Below, piece by piece: positions 1 through 13,716 of a stretch of DNA of 64,000 nucleotides. This DNA comes from Nemertoderma westbladi (Eukaryota > Xenacoelomorpha > Nemertodermatida > Nemertodermatidae): NCBI GenBank assembly GCA_032718475.1, contig JAUCBJ010009092.1, positions 124,001 to 188,000 of the forward strand, read 5' to 3'. The notes beneath the pieces are model-generated. The model was not told the DNA's origin. It saw nothing but the letters and a program-made list of their open reading frames with translations, and did no database searches. Numbering within the stretch: the stretch's first letter is position 1; each line of letters opens with the position of its first letter. The position numbers and the translations under genes were made by a program.

Positions 1-3000
1 GTACTTCCCACTCCGTCTCCCACACCCTCCACAGATCCTGCTGTACTTCCCAATCCGTCTCCCACACCCTCCACAGATCCTCCTGTACTTCCCATTCCGT
101 CTCCCACACCCTCCACAGATCCTCCTGTACTTCCCACTCCGTCTCCCATACCCTCCACAGATCCTCCTGTACTTCCCAATCCGTCTCCCACACCCTCCAC
201 AGATCCTCCTGTACTTCCCAATCCGTCTCCCACACCTCCACAGATCCTCGTGTACTTCCCACTCCGTCTCCCACACCCTCCACAGATCCTCCTGTACTTC
301 CCACTCCGTCTCCCACACCCTCCACAGATCCTCCTGTACTTCCCACTCCGTCTCCCACACCCTCCACAGATCCTCCTGTACTTCCCACTCCGTCTCCCAC
401 ACCCTCCACAGATCCTCCTGTACTTCCCAATCCGTCTCCCACACTTCCACAGATCTTCCTGTAATTCCCACTCCGTCTCCCACACCCTCCACAGATCCTC
501 CTGTACTTCCCAATCCGTCTCCCACACCCTCCACAGATCCTCCTGTACTTCCCAATCCGTCTCCCACACCCTGCACAGATCCTCCTGTACTTCCCAATCC
601 GTCTCCCACACATCCACAGATCCTCCTGTACTTCCCACTCCGTCTCCCACACCCTCAACAGATCCTGCTGTACTTCCCAATCCGTCTCCCACACCCTCCA
701 CAGATCCTCATGTACTTCCCAATCCGTCTCCCACACCCTCCACAGATCCTCCTGTACTTCCCACTCCCTCTCCCACACCCTCCACAGATCCTCCTGTACT
801 TCCCAATGCGACTCCCACACCCTCCACAGATCCTCCTGTACTTCCCAATCCGTCTCCCACACCCTCCACAGACCTTCCTGTACTCCACACTCCGTCTCCC
901 ACACCCTCCACAGATCCTCCTGTACTTCCCACTCCGTCTCCCACACCCTCCACAGATCATCCTGCACTTCCCACTCCGTCTCCCACACCCTCCACAGACC
1001 GTCCTGTACTTCCCACTCCGTCTCCCACACCCTCCACAGATCCTCCTGTACTTCCCACTCCGTCTCCCACACCCTCCACAGATCATCCTGTACTTCCCAC
1101 TCCGTCTCCCACACCCTCCACAGACCCTCCTGTACTTCCCACTCCGTCTCCCACACCCTCCACAGACCCTCCTGTACTTCCCACTCCGTCTCCCACACCC
1201 TCCACAGATCATCCTGTACTTCCCACTCCGTCTCCCACACCCTCCACAGACCCTCCTGTACTTCCCACTCCGTCTCCCACACCCTCCACAGACCCTCCTG
1301 TACTTCCCACTCTGTCTCCCACACCCTCCATAGATCCTCCTGTACTTCCCACTCCGTCTCCCACACCCTCCACAGATCCTCCTGTACTTCCCACTCCGTC
1401 TCCCACACCCTCCACAGATCATCCTGTACTTCCCACTCCGTCTCCCACACCCTCCACAGATCATCCTGTACTTCCCACTCCGTCTCCCACACCCTCCACA
1501 GACCTTCCTGTTCTTCCCACTCCGTCTCCCACACCCTCCACAGATCCTCCCGTACTTCCTACTCCGTCTCCCACACCCTCCACAGACCTTCCTGTACTTC
1601 CCACTCCGTCTCCCACACCCTCCACAGATCCTCCTGTACTTACCAATCCGTCTCCCACACCCTCCACAGACCTTCCTGTACTTCCCACTCCGTCTCCCAC
1701 ACCTTCCACAGATCCTCCTGTACTTCCCACTCTTTCTCCCACACCCTCCACAGATCCTCCTGTACTTCCCACTCCGTCTCCCACACCCTCAACAGATCCT
1801 CCTGTACTTCCCAATCCGTCTCCCACACTCTCTACAGATCCTCGTGTACTTCCCACTCCGTCTCCCACACCCTCCACAGATCCTCCTGTACTTCCCACTC
1901 CGTCTCCCACACCTTCCACAGATCCTCCCGTACTTCCTACTCCGTCTCCCACACCCTCCACAGACCTTCCTGTACTTCCCACTCCGTCTCCCACACCCTC
2001 CACAGATCCTCCTGTACTTACCAATCCGTCTCCCACACCCTCCACAGACCTTCCTGTACTTCCCACTCTTTCTCCCACACCCTCCACAGATCCTCCTGTA
2101 CTTCCCACTCCGTCTCCCACACCCTCAACAGATCCTCCTGTACTTCCCAATCCGTCTCCCACACTCTCTACAGATCCTCGTGTACTTCCCACTCCGTCTC
2201 CCACACCCTCCACAGATCCTCCTGTACTTCCCACTCCGTCTCCCACACCCTCCACAGATCCTCCTGTACTTCCCACTCCGTCTCCCACACCCTCCACAGA
2301 TCCTCCTGTACTTCCCACTCCGTCTCCCACACCCTCCACAGATCCTCCTGTACTTCCCACTCCGTCTCCCACACCCTCCACAGATCCTCCTGTACTTCCC
2401 ACTCCGTCTCCCACACCCTCCACAGATCCTCCTGTACTTCCCACTCCGTCTCCCACACCCTCCACAGATCCTCCTGTACTTCCCACTCCGTCTCCCACAC
2501 CCTCCACAGATCATCCTGTACTTCCCACTCCGTCTCCCACACCCTCCACAGACCCTCCTGTACTTCCCACTCCGTCTCCCACACCCTCCACAGACCCTCC
2601 TGTACTTCCCACTCCGTCGCCCACACCCTCCACAGATCATCCTGTACTTCCCACTCCGTCTCCCACACCCTCCACAGACCCTCCTGTACTTCCCACTCCG
2701 TCTCCCACACCCTCCACAGACCCTCCTGTACTTCCCACTCCGTCTCCCACACCCTCCACAGATCATCCTGTACTTCCCACTCCGTCTCCCACACCCTCCA
2801 CAGACCCTCCTGTACTTCCCACTCCGTCTCCCACACCCTCCACAGACCCTCCTGTACTTCCTACTCCGTCTCCCACACCCTCCACAGATCCTCCTGTACT
2901 TCCCACTCCGTCTCCCACACCCTCCACAGATCCTCCTGTACTTTCCACTCCGTTTCCAACACCCTCCACAGATCTTCCTGTACTTCCCACTCCGTCTGCC

Positions 3001-3510
3001 ACACCCTCCACAGATCCTCCTGTACTTCCCACTCCGTCTCCCACACCCTCCACAGACCCTCCTGTACTTCCCACTCCGTCTCCCACACCCTCCACAGATC
3101 ATCCTGCACTTCCCACTCCGTCTCCCACACCCTCCACAGACCCTCCTGTACTTCCCACTCCGTCTCCCACACCCTCCACAGATCATCCTGTACTTCCCAC
3201 TCCGTCTCCCACACCCTCCACAGACCCTCCTGTACTTCCCACTCCGTCTCCCACACCCTCCACAGACCCTCCTGTACTTCCCACTCCGTCGCCCACACCC
3301 TCCACAGATCCTCCTGTACTTCCCACTCCGTCTCCCACACCCTCCACAGACCCTCCTGTACTTCCCACTCCGTCTCCCACACCCTCCACAGACCCTCCTG
3401 TACTTCCCACTCCGTCTCCCACACCCTCCACAGATCCTCCTGTACTTCCCACTCCGTCTCCCACACCCTCCACAGACCCTCCTGTACTTCCCACTCCGTC
3501 TCCCACACCC

Positions 3511-3871
3511 TCCACTGACCCTCCTGTACTTCCCACTCCGTCTCCCACACCCTCCATAGATCCTCCTGTATTTCCCACTCCGTCTCCCACACCCTCCACA
3601 GATCCTCCTGTACTTCCCACTCCGTCTCCCACACCTCCACAGATCTTCCTGTACACCCTCCACAGACCTTTCTGTACTTCCCACTCCGTCTCCCACACCC
3701 TCCACAGATCCTCCTGTACTTCCCAATCCGTCTCCCACACCCTCCACAGACCTTCCTGTACTTCCCACTCCGTCTCCCACACCCTCCACAGTTCCTCCTG
3801 TACTTCCCAATCCGTCTCCCACACCCTCCACAGATCCTCCTGTACTTCCCACTCCGTCTCCCACACCCTCC
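3511..3871 (+). repeat. 361-bp satellite block repeated at 5,047-5,407
   Basis: This block carries several rare variants together: CCACTGACCC, CCATAGATCC, GTATTTCCC, a 23-bp truncated monomer, GACCTTTCTG and CACAGTTCC. The same series, in the same order, restarts at the first base after the run of N at 5,047, an offset of 1,536 bp. By eye the two copies match throughout. This is either a true higher-order duplication or a misplaced contig end. Confidence 0.85.
3651..3673 (+). repeat. 23-bp truncated monomer
   Basis: The monomer that starts with GTAC runs straight into ACCCTCC, so 19 bp of the normal unit are missing. The same truncated unit occurs at 5,187-5,209 inside the duplicated block. 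It is a useful marker of shared descent. Confidence 0.9.
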
Positions 3872-4946
3872 ACAGATCCTCCTGTACTTCCCACTCCGTC
3901 TCCCACACCCTCCACAGATCCTCCTGTACTTCCCACTCCGTTTCCAACACCCTCCACAGATCTTCCTGTACTTCCCACTCCGTCTCCCACACCCTCCACA
4001 GATCCTTCCTGTACTTCCCACTCCGTCTCCCACACCCTCCACAGACCCTCCTGTACTTCCCACTCCGTCTCCCACACCCTCCACAGATCATCCTGCACTT
4101 CCCACTCCGTCTCCCACACCCTCCACAGACCCTCCTGTACTTCCCACTCCGTCTCCCACACCCTCCAAAGATCCTCCTGTACTTCCCACTCCGTCTCCCA
4201 CACCCTCCCCAGATCATCCTGTACTTCCCACTCCGTCTCCCACACCCTCCACAGACCCTCCTGTACTTCCCATTCCGTCTCCCACACCCTCCACAGACCC
4301 TGCTGTACTTCCCACTCCGTCTCCCACACCCTCCACAGATCATCCTGTACTTCCCACTCCGTCTCCCACACCCTCCACAGACCCTCCTGTACTTCCCACT
4401 CCGTCTCCCACACCCTCCACTGACCCTCCTGTACTTCCCACTCCGTCTCCCACACCCTCCATAGATCCTCCTGTACTTCCCACTCCGTCTCCCACACCCT
4501 CCACAGATCCTCCTGTACTTCCCACTCCGTCTCCCACACCTCCACAGATCTTCCTGTACTTCCTACTCCGTCTCCCACACCCTCCACAGACCTTTCTGTA
4601 CTTCCCACTCCGTCTCCCACACCCTCCACAGATCCTCCTGTACTTCCCAATCCGTATCCCACACCCTCCACAGACCTTCCTGTACTTCCCACTCCGTCTC
4701 CCACACCCTCCACAGATCCTGCTGTACTTCCCAATCCGTCTCCCACACCCTCCACAGATCCTCCTGTACTTCCCATTCCGTCTCCCACACCCTCCACAGA
4801 TCCTCCTGTACTTCCCACTCCGTCTCCCATACCCTCCACAGATCCTCCTGTACTTCCCAATCCGTCTCCCACACCCTCCACAGATCCTCCTGTACTTCCC
4901 AATCCGTCTCCCACACCTCCACAGATCCTCGTGTACTTCCCACTCC

Positions 4947-5046
4947 NNNNNNNNNNNNNNNNNNNNNNNNNNNNNNNNNNNNNNNNNNNNNNNNNNNNNN
5001 NNNNNNNNNNNNNNNNNNNNNNNNNNNNNNNNNNNNNNNNNNNNNN
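4947..5046. other. Assembly gap, 100 N
   Basis: Exactly 100 N, the usual placeholder for a gap of unknown size. Positions 4,799-4,946 on the left recur at 5,411-5,558 on the right (offset 612). Further left the two sides stay similar but differ by scattered substitutions and a 19-bp indel. The flanks may be allelic or paralogous copies of one stretch, so the true distance is unknown. Confidence 0.98.
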
Positions 5047-5186
5047 TCCACTGACCCTCCTGTACTTCCCACTCCGTCTCCCACACCCTCCATAGATCCT
5101 CCTGTATTTCCCACTCCGTCTCCCACACCCTCCACAGATCCTCCTGTACTTCCCACTCCGTCTCCCACACCTCCACAGATCTTCCT

Positions 5187-5209
5187 GTACACCCTCCACA
5201 GACCTTTCT
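5187..5209 (+). repeat. 23-bp truncated monomer, second copy
   Basis: Same 19-bp deletion as at 3,651-3,673, in the duplicated block to the right of the first gap. Confidence 0.9.
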
Positions 5210-5474
5210 GTACTTCCCACTCCGTCTCCCACACCCTCCACAGATCCTCCTGTACTTCCCAATCCGTCTCCCACACCCTCCACAGACCTTCCTGTACTTC
5301 CCACTCCGTCTCCCACACCCTCCACAGTTCCTCCTGTACTTCCCAATCCGTCTCCCACACCCTCCACAGATCCTCCTGTACTTCCCACTCCGTCTCCCAC
5401 ACCCTCCACTGATCCTCCTGTACTTCCCACTCCGTCTCCCATACCCTCCACAGATCCTCCTGTACTTCCCAATC

Positions 5475-8400
5475 CGTCTCCCACACCCTCCACAGATCCT
5501 CCTGTACTTCCCAATCCGTCTCCCACACCTCCACAGATCCTCGTGTACTTCCCACTCCGTCTCCCACACCCTCCACAGATCCTCCTGTACTTCCCACTCC
5601 GTCTCCCACACCCTCCACAGATCCTCCTGTACTTCCCACTCCGTTTCCAACACACTCCACAGATCCTCCTGTACTTCCCAATCCGTCTCCCACACTTCCA
5701 CAGATCTTCCTGTACTTCCCACTCCGTCTCCCACACCCTCCACAGATCCTCCTGTACTTCCCAATCCGTATCCCACACCCTCCACAGATCCTCCTGTACT
5801 TCCCAATCCGTCTCCCACACCCTCCACAGATCCTCCTGTACTTCCCAATCCGTCTCCCACACCTCCACAGATCCTCCTGTACTTCCCACTCCGTCTCCCA
5901 CACCCTCAACAGATCCTGCTGTACTTCCCAATCCGTCTCCCACACCCTCCACAGATCCTCCTGTACTTCCCAATCCGTCTCCCACACCCTCCACAGATCC
6001 TCCTGTACTTCCCACTCCGTCTCCCACACCCTCCACAGATCCTCCTGTACTTCCCAATGCGACTCCCACACCCTCCACAGATCCTCCTGTACTTCCCAAT
6101 CCGTCTCCCACACCCTCCACAGACCTTCCTGTACTTCACACTCCGTCTCCCACACCCTCCACAGATCCTCCTGTACTTCCCACTCCGTCTCCCACACCCT
6201 CCACAGATCATCCTGCACTTCCCACTCCGTCTCCCACACCCTCCACAGACCGTCCTGTACTTCCCACTCCGTCTCCCACACCCTCCACAGATCCTCCTGT
6301 ACTTCCCACTCCGTCTCCCACACCCTCCGCAGATCATCCTGTACTTCCCACTCCGCCTCCCACACCCTCCACAGACCCTTCTGTACTTCCCACTCCGTCT
6401 CCCACACCCTCCACAGATCATCCTGTACTTCCCACTCCGTCTCCCACACCCTCCACAGACCCTCCTGTACTTCCCACTCCGTCTCCCACACCCTCCACAG
6501 ACCCTCCTGTACTTCCCACTCCGTCTCCCACACCCTCCACAGATCCTCCTGTACTTCCCACTCCGTCTCCCACACCCTCCACAGATCCTCCTATACTTCC
6601 CACTCCGTCTCCCACACCCTCCACAGATCATCCTGTACTTCCCACTCCGTCTCCCACACCCTCCACAGATCATCCTGTACTTCCCACTCCGTCTCCCACA
6701 CCCTCCACAGACCTTCCTGTACTTCCCACTCCGTCTCCCACACCCTCCACAGATCCTCCCGTACTTCCTACTCCGTCTCCCACACCCTCCACAGACCTTC
6801 CTGTACTTCCCACTCCGTCTCCCACACCCTCCACAGATCCTCCTGTACTTACTAATCCGTCTCCCACACCCTCCACAGACCTTCCTGTACTTCCCACTCC
6901 GTCTCCCACACCTTCCACAGATCCTCCTGTACTTCCCAATCCGTCTCCCACACCCTCCACAGATCCTCCTGTACTTCCCACTCCTTCTCCCACATCCTCC
7001 ACAGATCCTCCCGTACTTCCCACTCCGTCTCCCACACCCTCAACAGATCCTCCTGTACTTCCCACTCCGTCTCCCACACCTCCACAGATCCTCCTGTACT
7101 TCCCAATCCGTCTCCCACACCCTCCACAGATCCTCCTGTACTTCCCACTCCTTCTCCCACATCCTCCACAGATCCTCCCGTACTTCCCACTCCGTCTCCC
7201 ACACCCTCAACAGATCCTCCTGTACTTCCCACTCCGTCTCCCACACCCTCCACAGACCTTCCTGTACTTCCCACTCCGTCTCCCACACCTTCCACAGATC
7301 CTCCTGTACTTCCCAATCCGTCTCTCACACCTCCACAGATCCTCGTGTACTTCCCACTCCGTCTCCCACACCCTCCACAGACCTTCCTGTACTTCCCACT
7401 CCGTCTCCCACACCCTCCACAGATCCTCCTATACTTCCCACTCCGTCTCCCACACCCTCCACAGATCCTCCTGTACTTCCCACTCCGTCTCCCACACCCT
7501 CCACAGATCCTCCTGTACTTCCCACTCCGTCTCCCACACCCTCCACAGATCCTCCTGTACTTCCCACTCCGTCTCCCACACCTCCACAGATCCTCCTGTA
7601 CTTCCCACTCCGTCTCCCACACCCTCAACAGATCCTCCTGTACTTCCCACTCCGTCTCCCACACCTCCACAGATCCTCCTGTACTTCCCACTCCGTCTCC
7701 CACACCCTCCACAGACCTTCCTGTACTTCCCACTCCGTCTCCCACACCCTCCACAGACCTTCCTGTACTTCCCACTCCGTCTCCCACACCCTCCACAGAT
7801 CCTCCTGTACTTCCCACTCCGTCTCCCACACCCTCCACAGATCCTCCTGTACTTCCCACTCCGTCTCCCACACCTCCACAGATCCTCCTGTACTTCCCAC
7901 TCCGTCTCCCACACCCTCAACAGATCCTCCTGTACTTCCCACTCCGTCTCCCACACCTCCACAGATCCTCCTGTACTTCCCAATCCGTCTCCCACACCCT
8001 CCACAGATCCTCCTGTACTTACTAATCCGTCTCCCACACCCTCCACAGACCTTCCTGTACTTCCCACTCCGTCTCCCACACCTTCCACAGATCCTCCTGT
8101 ACTTCCCAATCCGTCTCCCACACCCTCCACAGATCCTCCTGTACTTCCCACTCCTTCTCCCACATCCTCCACAGATCCTCCCGTACTTCCCACTCCGTCT
8201 CCCACACCCTCAACAGATCCTCCTGTACTTCCCACTCCGTCTCCCACACCTCCACAGATCCTCCTGTACTTCCCAATCCGTCTCCCACACCCTCCACAGA
8301 TCCTCCTGTACTTCCCACTCCGTCTCCCACACCCTCCACAGATCCTCCTGTACTTACTAATCCGTCTCCCACACCCTCCACAGACCTTCCTGTACTTCCC

Positions 8401-11287
8401 AATCCGTCTCTCACACCTCCACAGACCCTCGTGTACTTCCCACTCCGTCTCCCACACCCTCCACAGATCCTCCTGTACTTCCCAATCCGTCTCCCACACC
8501 TCCACAGATCCTCGTGTACTTCCCACTCCGTCTCCCACACCCTCCACAGATCCTCCTGTACTTCCCACTCCGTCTCCCACACCCTCCACAGATCCTCCTG
8601 TACTTCCCACTCCGTTTCCAACACACTCCACAGATCCTCCTGTACTTCCCAATCCGTCTCCCACACTTCCACAGATCTTCCTGTACTTCCCACTCCGTCT
8701 CCCACACCCTCCACAGATCCTCCTGTACTTCCCAATCCGTATCCCACACCCTCCACAGATCCTCCTGTACTTCCCAATCCGTCTCCCACACCCTCCACAG
8801 ATCCTCATGTACTTCCCAATCCGTCTCCCACACCTCCACAGATCCTCCTGTACTTCCCACTCCGTCTCCCACACCCTCAACAGATCCTGCTGTACTTCCC
8901 AATCCGTCTCCCACACCCTCCACAGATCCTCCTGTACTTCCCAATCCGTCTCCCACACCCTCCACAGATCCTCCTGTACTTCCCACTCCGTCTCCCACAC
9001 CCTCCACAGATCCTCCTGTACTTCCCAATGCGACTCCCACACCCTCCACAGATCCTCCTGTACTTCCCAATCCGTCTCCCACACCCTCCACAGACCTTCC
9101 TGTACTTCACACTCCGTCTCCCACACCCTCCACAGATCCTCCTGTACTTCCCACTCCGTCTCCCACACCCTCCACAGATCATCCTGCACTTCCCACTCCG
9201 TCTCCCACACCCTCCACAGACCGTCCTGTACTTCCCACTCCGTCTCCCACACCCTCCACAGATCCTCCTGTACTTCCCACTCCGTCTCCCACACCCTCCA
9301 CAGATCATCCTGTACTTCCCACTCCGCCTCCCACACCCTCCACAGACCCTCCTGTACTTCCCACTCCGTCTCCCACACCCTCCACAGATCATCCTGTACT
9401 TCCCACTCCGTCTCCCACACCCTCCACAGACCCTCCTGTACTTCCCACTCCGTCTCCCACACCCTCCACAGACCCTCCTGTACTTCCCACTCCGTCTCCC
9501 ACACCCTCCACAGATCCTCCTGTACTTCCCACTCCGTCTCCCACACCCTCCACAGATCCTCCTATACTTCCCACTCCGTCTCCCACACCCTCCACAGATC
9601 ATCCTGTACTTCCCACTCCGTCTCCCACACCCTCCACAGATCATCCTGTACTTCCCACTCCGTCTCCCACACCCTCCACAGACCTTCCTGTACTTCCCAC
9701 TCCGTCTCCCACACCCTCCACAGATCCTCCCGTACTTCCTACTCCGTCTCCCACACCCTCCACAGACCTTCCTGTACTTCCCACTCCGTCTCCCACACCC
9801 TCCACAGATCCTCCTGTACTTACTAATCCGTCTCCCACACCCTCCACAGACCTTCCTGTACTTCCCACTCCGTCTCCCACACCTTCCACAGATCCTCCTG
9901 TACTTCCCAATCCGTCTCCCACACCCTCCACAGATCCTCCTGTACTTCCCACTCCTTCTCCCACATCCTCCACAGATCCTCCCGTACTTCCCACTCCGTC
10001 TCCCACACCCTCAACAGATCCTCCTGTACTTCCCACTCCGTCTCCCACACCTCCACAGATCCTCCTGTACTTCCCAATCCGTCTCCCACACCCTCCACAG
10101 ATCCTCCTGTACTTCCCACTCCTTCTCCCACATCCTCCACAGATCCTCCCGTACTTCCCACTCCGTCTCCCACACCCTCAACAGATCCTCCTGTACTTCC
10201 CACTCCGTCTCCCACACTCTCCACAGACCCTCCTGTACTTCCCAATCCGTCTCCCACACCCTCCACAGATCCTCCTGTACTTCCCAATCCGTCTCTCACA
10301 CCTCCACAGATCCTCGTGTACTTCCCACTCCGTCTCCCACACCCTCCACAGACCTTCCTGTACTTCCCACTCCGTCTCCCACACCCTCCACAGATCCTCC
10401 TGTACTTCCCACTCCGTCTCCCACACCCTCCACAGATCCTCCTGTACTTCCCACTCCGTCTCCCACACCCTCCACAGATCCTCCTGTACTTCCCACTCCG
10501 TCTCCCACACCCTCCACAGATCCTCCTGTACTTCCCACTCCGTCTCCCACACCTCCACAGATCCTCCTGTACTTCCCACTCCGTCTCCCACACCCTCAAC
10601 AGATCCTCCTGTACTTCCCACTCCGTCTCCCACACCTCCACAGATCCTCCTGTACTTCCCACTCCGTCTCCCACACCCTCCACAGACCTTCCTGTACTTC
10701 CCACTCCGTCTCCCACACCCTCCACAGACCTTCCTGTACTTCCCACTCCGTCTCCCACACCCTCCACAGATCCTCCTGTACTTCCCACTCCGTCTCCCAC
10801 ACCCTCCACAGATCCTCCTGTACTTCCCACTCCGTCTCCCACACCTCCACAGATCCTCCTGTACTTCCCACTCCGTCTCCCACACCCTCAACAGATCCTC
10901 CTGTACTTCCCACTCCGTCTCCCACACCTCCACAGATCCTCCTGTACTTCCCAATCCGTCTCCCACACCCTCCACAGATCCTCCTGTACTTACTAATCCG
11001 TCTCCCACACCCTCCACAGACCTTCCTGTACTTCCCACTCCGTCTCCCACACCTTCCACAGATCCTCCTGTACTTCCCAATCCGTCTCCCACACCCTCCA
11101 CAGATCCTCCTGTACTTCCCACTCCTTCTCCCACATCCTCCACAGATCCTCCCGTACTTCCCACTCCGTCTCCCACACCCTCAACAGATCCTCCTGTACT
11201 TCCCACTCCGTCTCCCACACCTCCACAGATCCTCCTGTACTTCCCAATCCGTCTCCCACACCCTCCACAGATCCTCCTGTACTTCCC
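5475..11287 (+). repeat. 2,971-bp higher-order tandem duplication
   Basis: About 2.84 kb at 5,475-8,316 is repeated at 8,446-11,287 with a constant offset of 2,971 bp. Rare variants occur in the same order in both copies: GTTTCCAACACACTCC, AATGCGACTCC, GATCATCCTGCAC, GACCGTCC, CTTACTAATCC and TTCTCCCACATCC. Only scattered differences are seen, for example near 5,822, 6,330 and 6,376, plus a short diverged patch near 7,240 against 10,211. Offset and gene-free content fit a recent unequal exchange of about 71 monomers. The copy boundaries were read by eye and are good to within about one monomer. Confidence 0.9.
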
Positions 11288-12326
11288 AATCCGTCTCCCA
11301 CACCCTCCACAGATCCTCCTGTACTTCCCAATCCGTCTCTCACACCTCCACAGATCCTCCTGTACTTCCCAATCCGTCTCCCACACCCTCCACAGACCCT
11401 CCTGTACTTCCCACTCCGTCTCCCACACCCTCCACAGATCTTCCTGTACTTCCCACTCCGTCTCCCACACCCTCCACAGATCCTCCTGTACTTCCCACTC
11501 CGTATCCCACACCCTCCACAGACCGTCCTGTACTTCCCACTCAGTCTCCCACACCCTCCACAGATCATCCTGTACTTCCCACTCCGTCTCCCACACCCTC
11601 CACAGATCCTCCTGTACTTCCCACTCCGTCTCCCACACCCTCCACAGACCTTCCTGTACTTCCCACTCCGTCTCCCACACCCTCCACAGATCCTCCTGTA
11701 CTTACCAATCCGTCTCCCACACCCTCCACAGACCTTCCTGTACTTCCCACTCCGTCTCCCACACCTTCCACAGATCCTCCTGTACTCCCCACTCCTTCTC
11801 CCACACCCTCCACAGATCCTCCTGTACTTCCCACTCCGTCTCCCACACCCTCAACAGATCATCCTGTACTTCCCACTCCGTCTCCCACACCCTCCACAGA
11901 TCCTCCTGTACTTACCAATCCGTCTCCCACACCCTCCACAGACCTTCCTGTACTTCCCACTCCGTCTCCCACACCTTCCACAGATCCTCCTGTACTTCCC
12001 ACTCCGTCTCCCACACCCTCAACAGATCATCCTGTACTTCCCACTCCGTCTCCCACACCCTCCACAGATCCTCCTGTACTTACCAATCCGTCTCCCACAC
12101 CCTCCACAGACCTTCCTGTACTTCCCACTCCGTCTCCCACACCCTCCACAGATCCTCCTGTACTTACCAATCCGTCTCCCACACCCTCCACAGACCTTCC
12201 TGTACTTCCCACTCCGTCTCCCACACCTTCCACAGATCCTCCTGTACTCCCCACTCCTTCTCCCACACCCTCCACAGATCCTCCTGTACTTCCCAATCCG
12301 TCTCTCACACCTCCACAGATCCTCGT

Positions 12327-12372
12327 GTACTTCCTTCCCACTCCGTCTCCCACACCCTCCACAGATCCTCCT
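12327..12372 (+). repeat. 46-bp expanded monomer
   Basis: A TTCC duplication gives GTACTTCCTTCCCACTCC, so this unit is 46 bp. It is the only expanded monomer I noticed. Confidence 0.9.
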
Positions 12373-13029
12373 GTACTTCCCAATCCGTCTCCCACACCCT
12401 CCACAGATCCTCCTGTACTTCCCAATCCGTCTCCCACACCCTCCACAGATCCTCCTGTACTTACTAATCCGTCTCCCACACCCTCCACAGATCCTCCTGT
12501 ACTTCCCACTCCGTCTCCCACACCCTCCACAGACCTTCCTGTACTTCCCAATCCGTCTCTCACACCTCCACAGATCCTCGTGTACTTCCCACTCCGTCTC
12601 CCACACCTCCACAGATCCTCCTGTACTTCCCAATCCGTCTCCCACACCCTCCACAGATCCTCCTGTACTTACTAATCCGTCTCCCACACCCTCCACAGAC
12701 CTTCCTGTACTTCCCACTCCGTCTCCCACACCTTCCACAGATCCTCCTGTACTTCCCAATCCGTCTCCCACACCTCCACAGATCCTCCTGTACTTCCCAA
12801 TCCGTCTCCCACACCCTCCACAGATCCTCCTGTACTTCCCAATCCGTCTCCCACACTCTCCACAGATCCTCCTGTACTTCCCACTCCGTCTCCCACACCC
12901 TCCACAGATCCTCCTGTACTTCCCACTCCGTCTCCCACACCCTCCACAGATCCTCCTGTACTTCCCACTCCGTCTCCCACACCCTCCACAGATCCTCCTG
13001 TACTTCCCACTCCGTCTCCCACACCCTCC

Positions 13030-13716
13030 ACAGATCCTCCTGTACTTCCCAATCCGTCTCTCACACCTCCACAGATCCTCGTGTACTTCCCACTCCGTCT
13101 CCCACACCCTCCACAGACCTTCCTGTACTTCCCACTCCGTCTCCCACACCCTCCACAGATCCTCCTGTACTTCCCACTCCGTCTCCCACACCCTCCACAG
13201 ATCCTCCTGTACTTCCCACTCCGTCTCCCACACCCTCCACAGATCCTCCTGTACTTCCCACTCCGTCTCCCACACCCTCCACAGATCCTCCTGTACTTCC
13301 CACTCCGTCTCCCACACCTCCACAGATCCTCCTGTACTTCCCACTCCGTCTCCCACACCCTCAACAGATCCTCCTGTACTTCCCACTCCGTCTCCCACAC
13401 CTCCACAGATCCTCCTGTACTTCCCACTCCGTCTCCCACACCCTCCACAGACCTTCCTGTACTTCCCACTCCGTCTCCCACACCCTCCACAGACCTTCCT
13501 GTACTTCCCACTCCGTCTCCCACACCCTCCACAGATCCTCCTGTACTTCCCACTCCGTCTCCCACACCCTCCACAGATCCTCCTGTACTTCCCACTCCGT
13601 CTCCCACACCTCCACAGATCCTCCTGTACTTCCCACTCCGTCTCCCACACCCTCAACAGATCCTCCTGTACTTCCCACTCCGTCTCCCACACCTCCACAG
13701 ATCCTCCTGTACTTCC
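13030..13716 (+). repeat. Partial third copy of the 2.97-kb unit
   Basis: About 690 bp matches about 10,265-10,951 at an offset of 2,765 bp, and therefore also the equivalent part of the first copy near 7,294-7,980. It includes the series GTCTCTCACACCTCC, CTCGTGTAC, GACCTTCC, four plain monomers, then alternating 41-bp forms and CTCAACAG. The offset is 206 bp shorter than 2,971, about five monomers, so spacing changed after duplication. Confidence 0.8.

Larger units (their letters stand above)
1..4946 (+). repeat. 42-bp satellite array, segment A
   Basis: Head-to-tail tandem array. The consensus monomer begins GTACTTCCC, continues through CTCCGTCTCCCACAC, and ends with CCTCCACAGATCC then TCCT, 42 bp in all. 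By hand count it has 22 C, 10 T, 7 A and 3 G, with a single CpG at positions 14-15. Recurrent variants are C11 to A (CCCAATCCG), T36 to C (GACCCT), C38 to A or T (GATCAT, GACCTT), C30 to A (CTCAACAG), C41 to G (CTCGTG), and a 41-bp form that lost one C (CACACCTCC). All monomers read in the same direction. No gene, promoter or RNA gene is visible. Positions 1-265 recur at 4,682-4,946, just before the gap. Function is unknown; satellites of this kind are usually structural or neutral. Confidence 0.97.

Noticed and set aside
250-4464. A 1,404-codon forward open frame that looks like a proline/threonine-rich mucin-type protein
   Set aside because: It runs through unselected satellite. The repeat motif changes frame several times at 41-bp and 23-bp units, and equal open frames exist on the other strand and in other phases. 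There is no signal peptide, non-repeat domain or splice pattern.
2125-6120. Long reverse-strand open frames, some spanning the N runs
   Set aside because: Reverse complement of the same satellite; frames that cross N are not evidence of anything.
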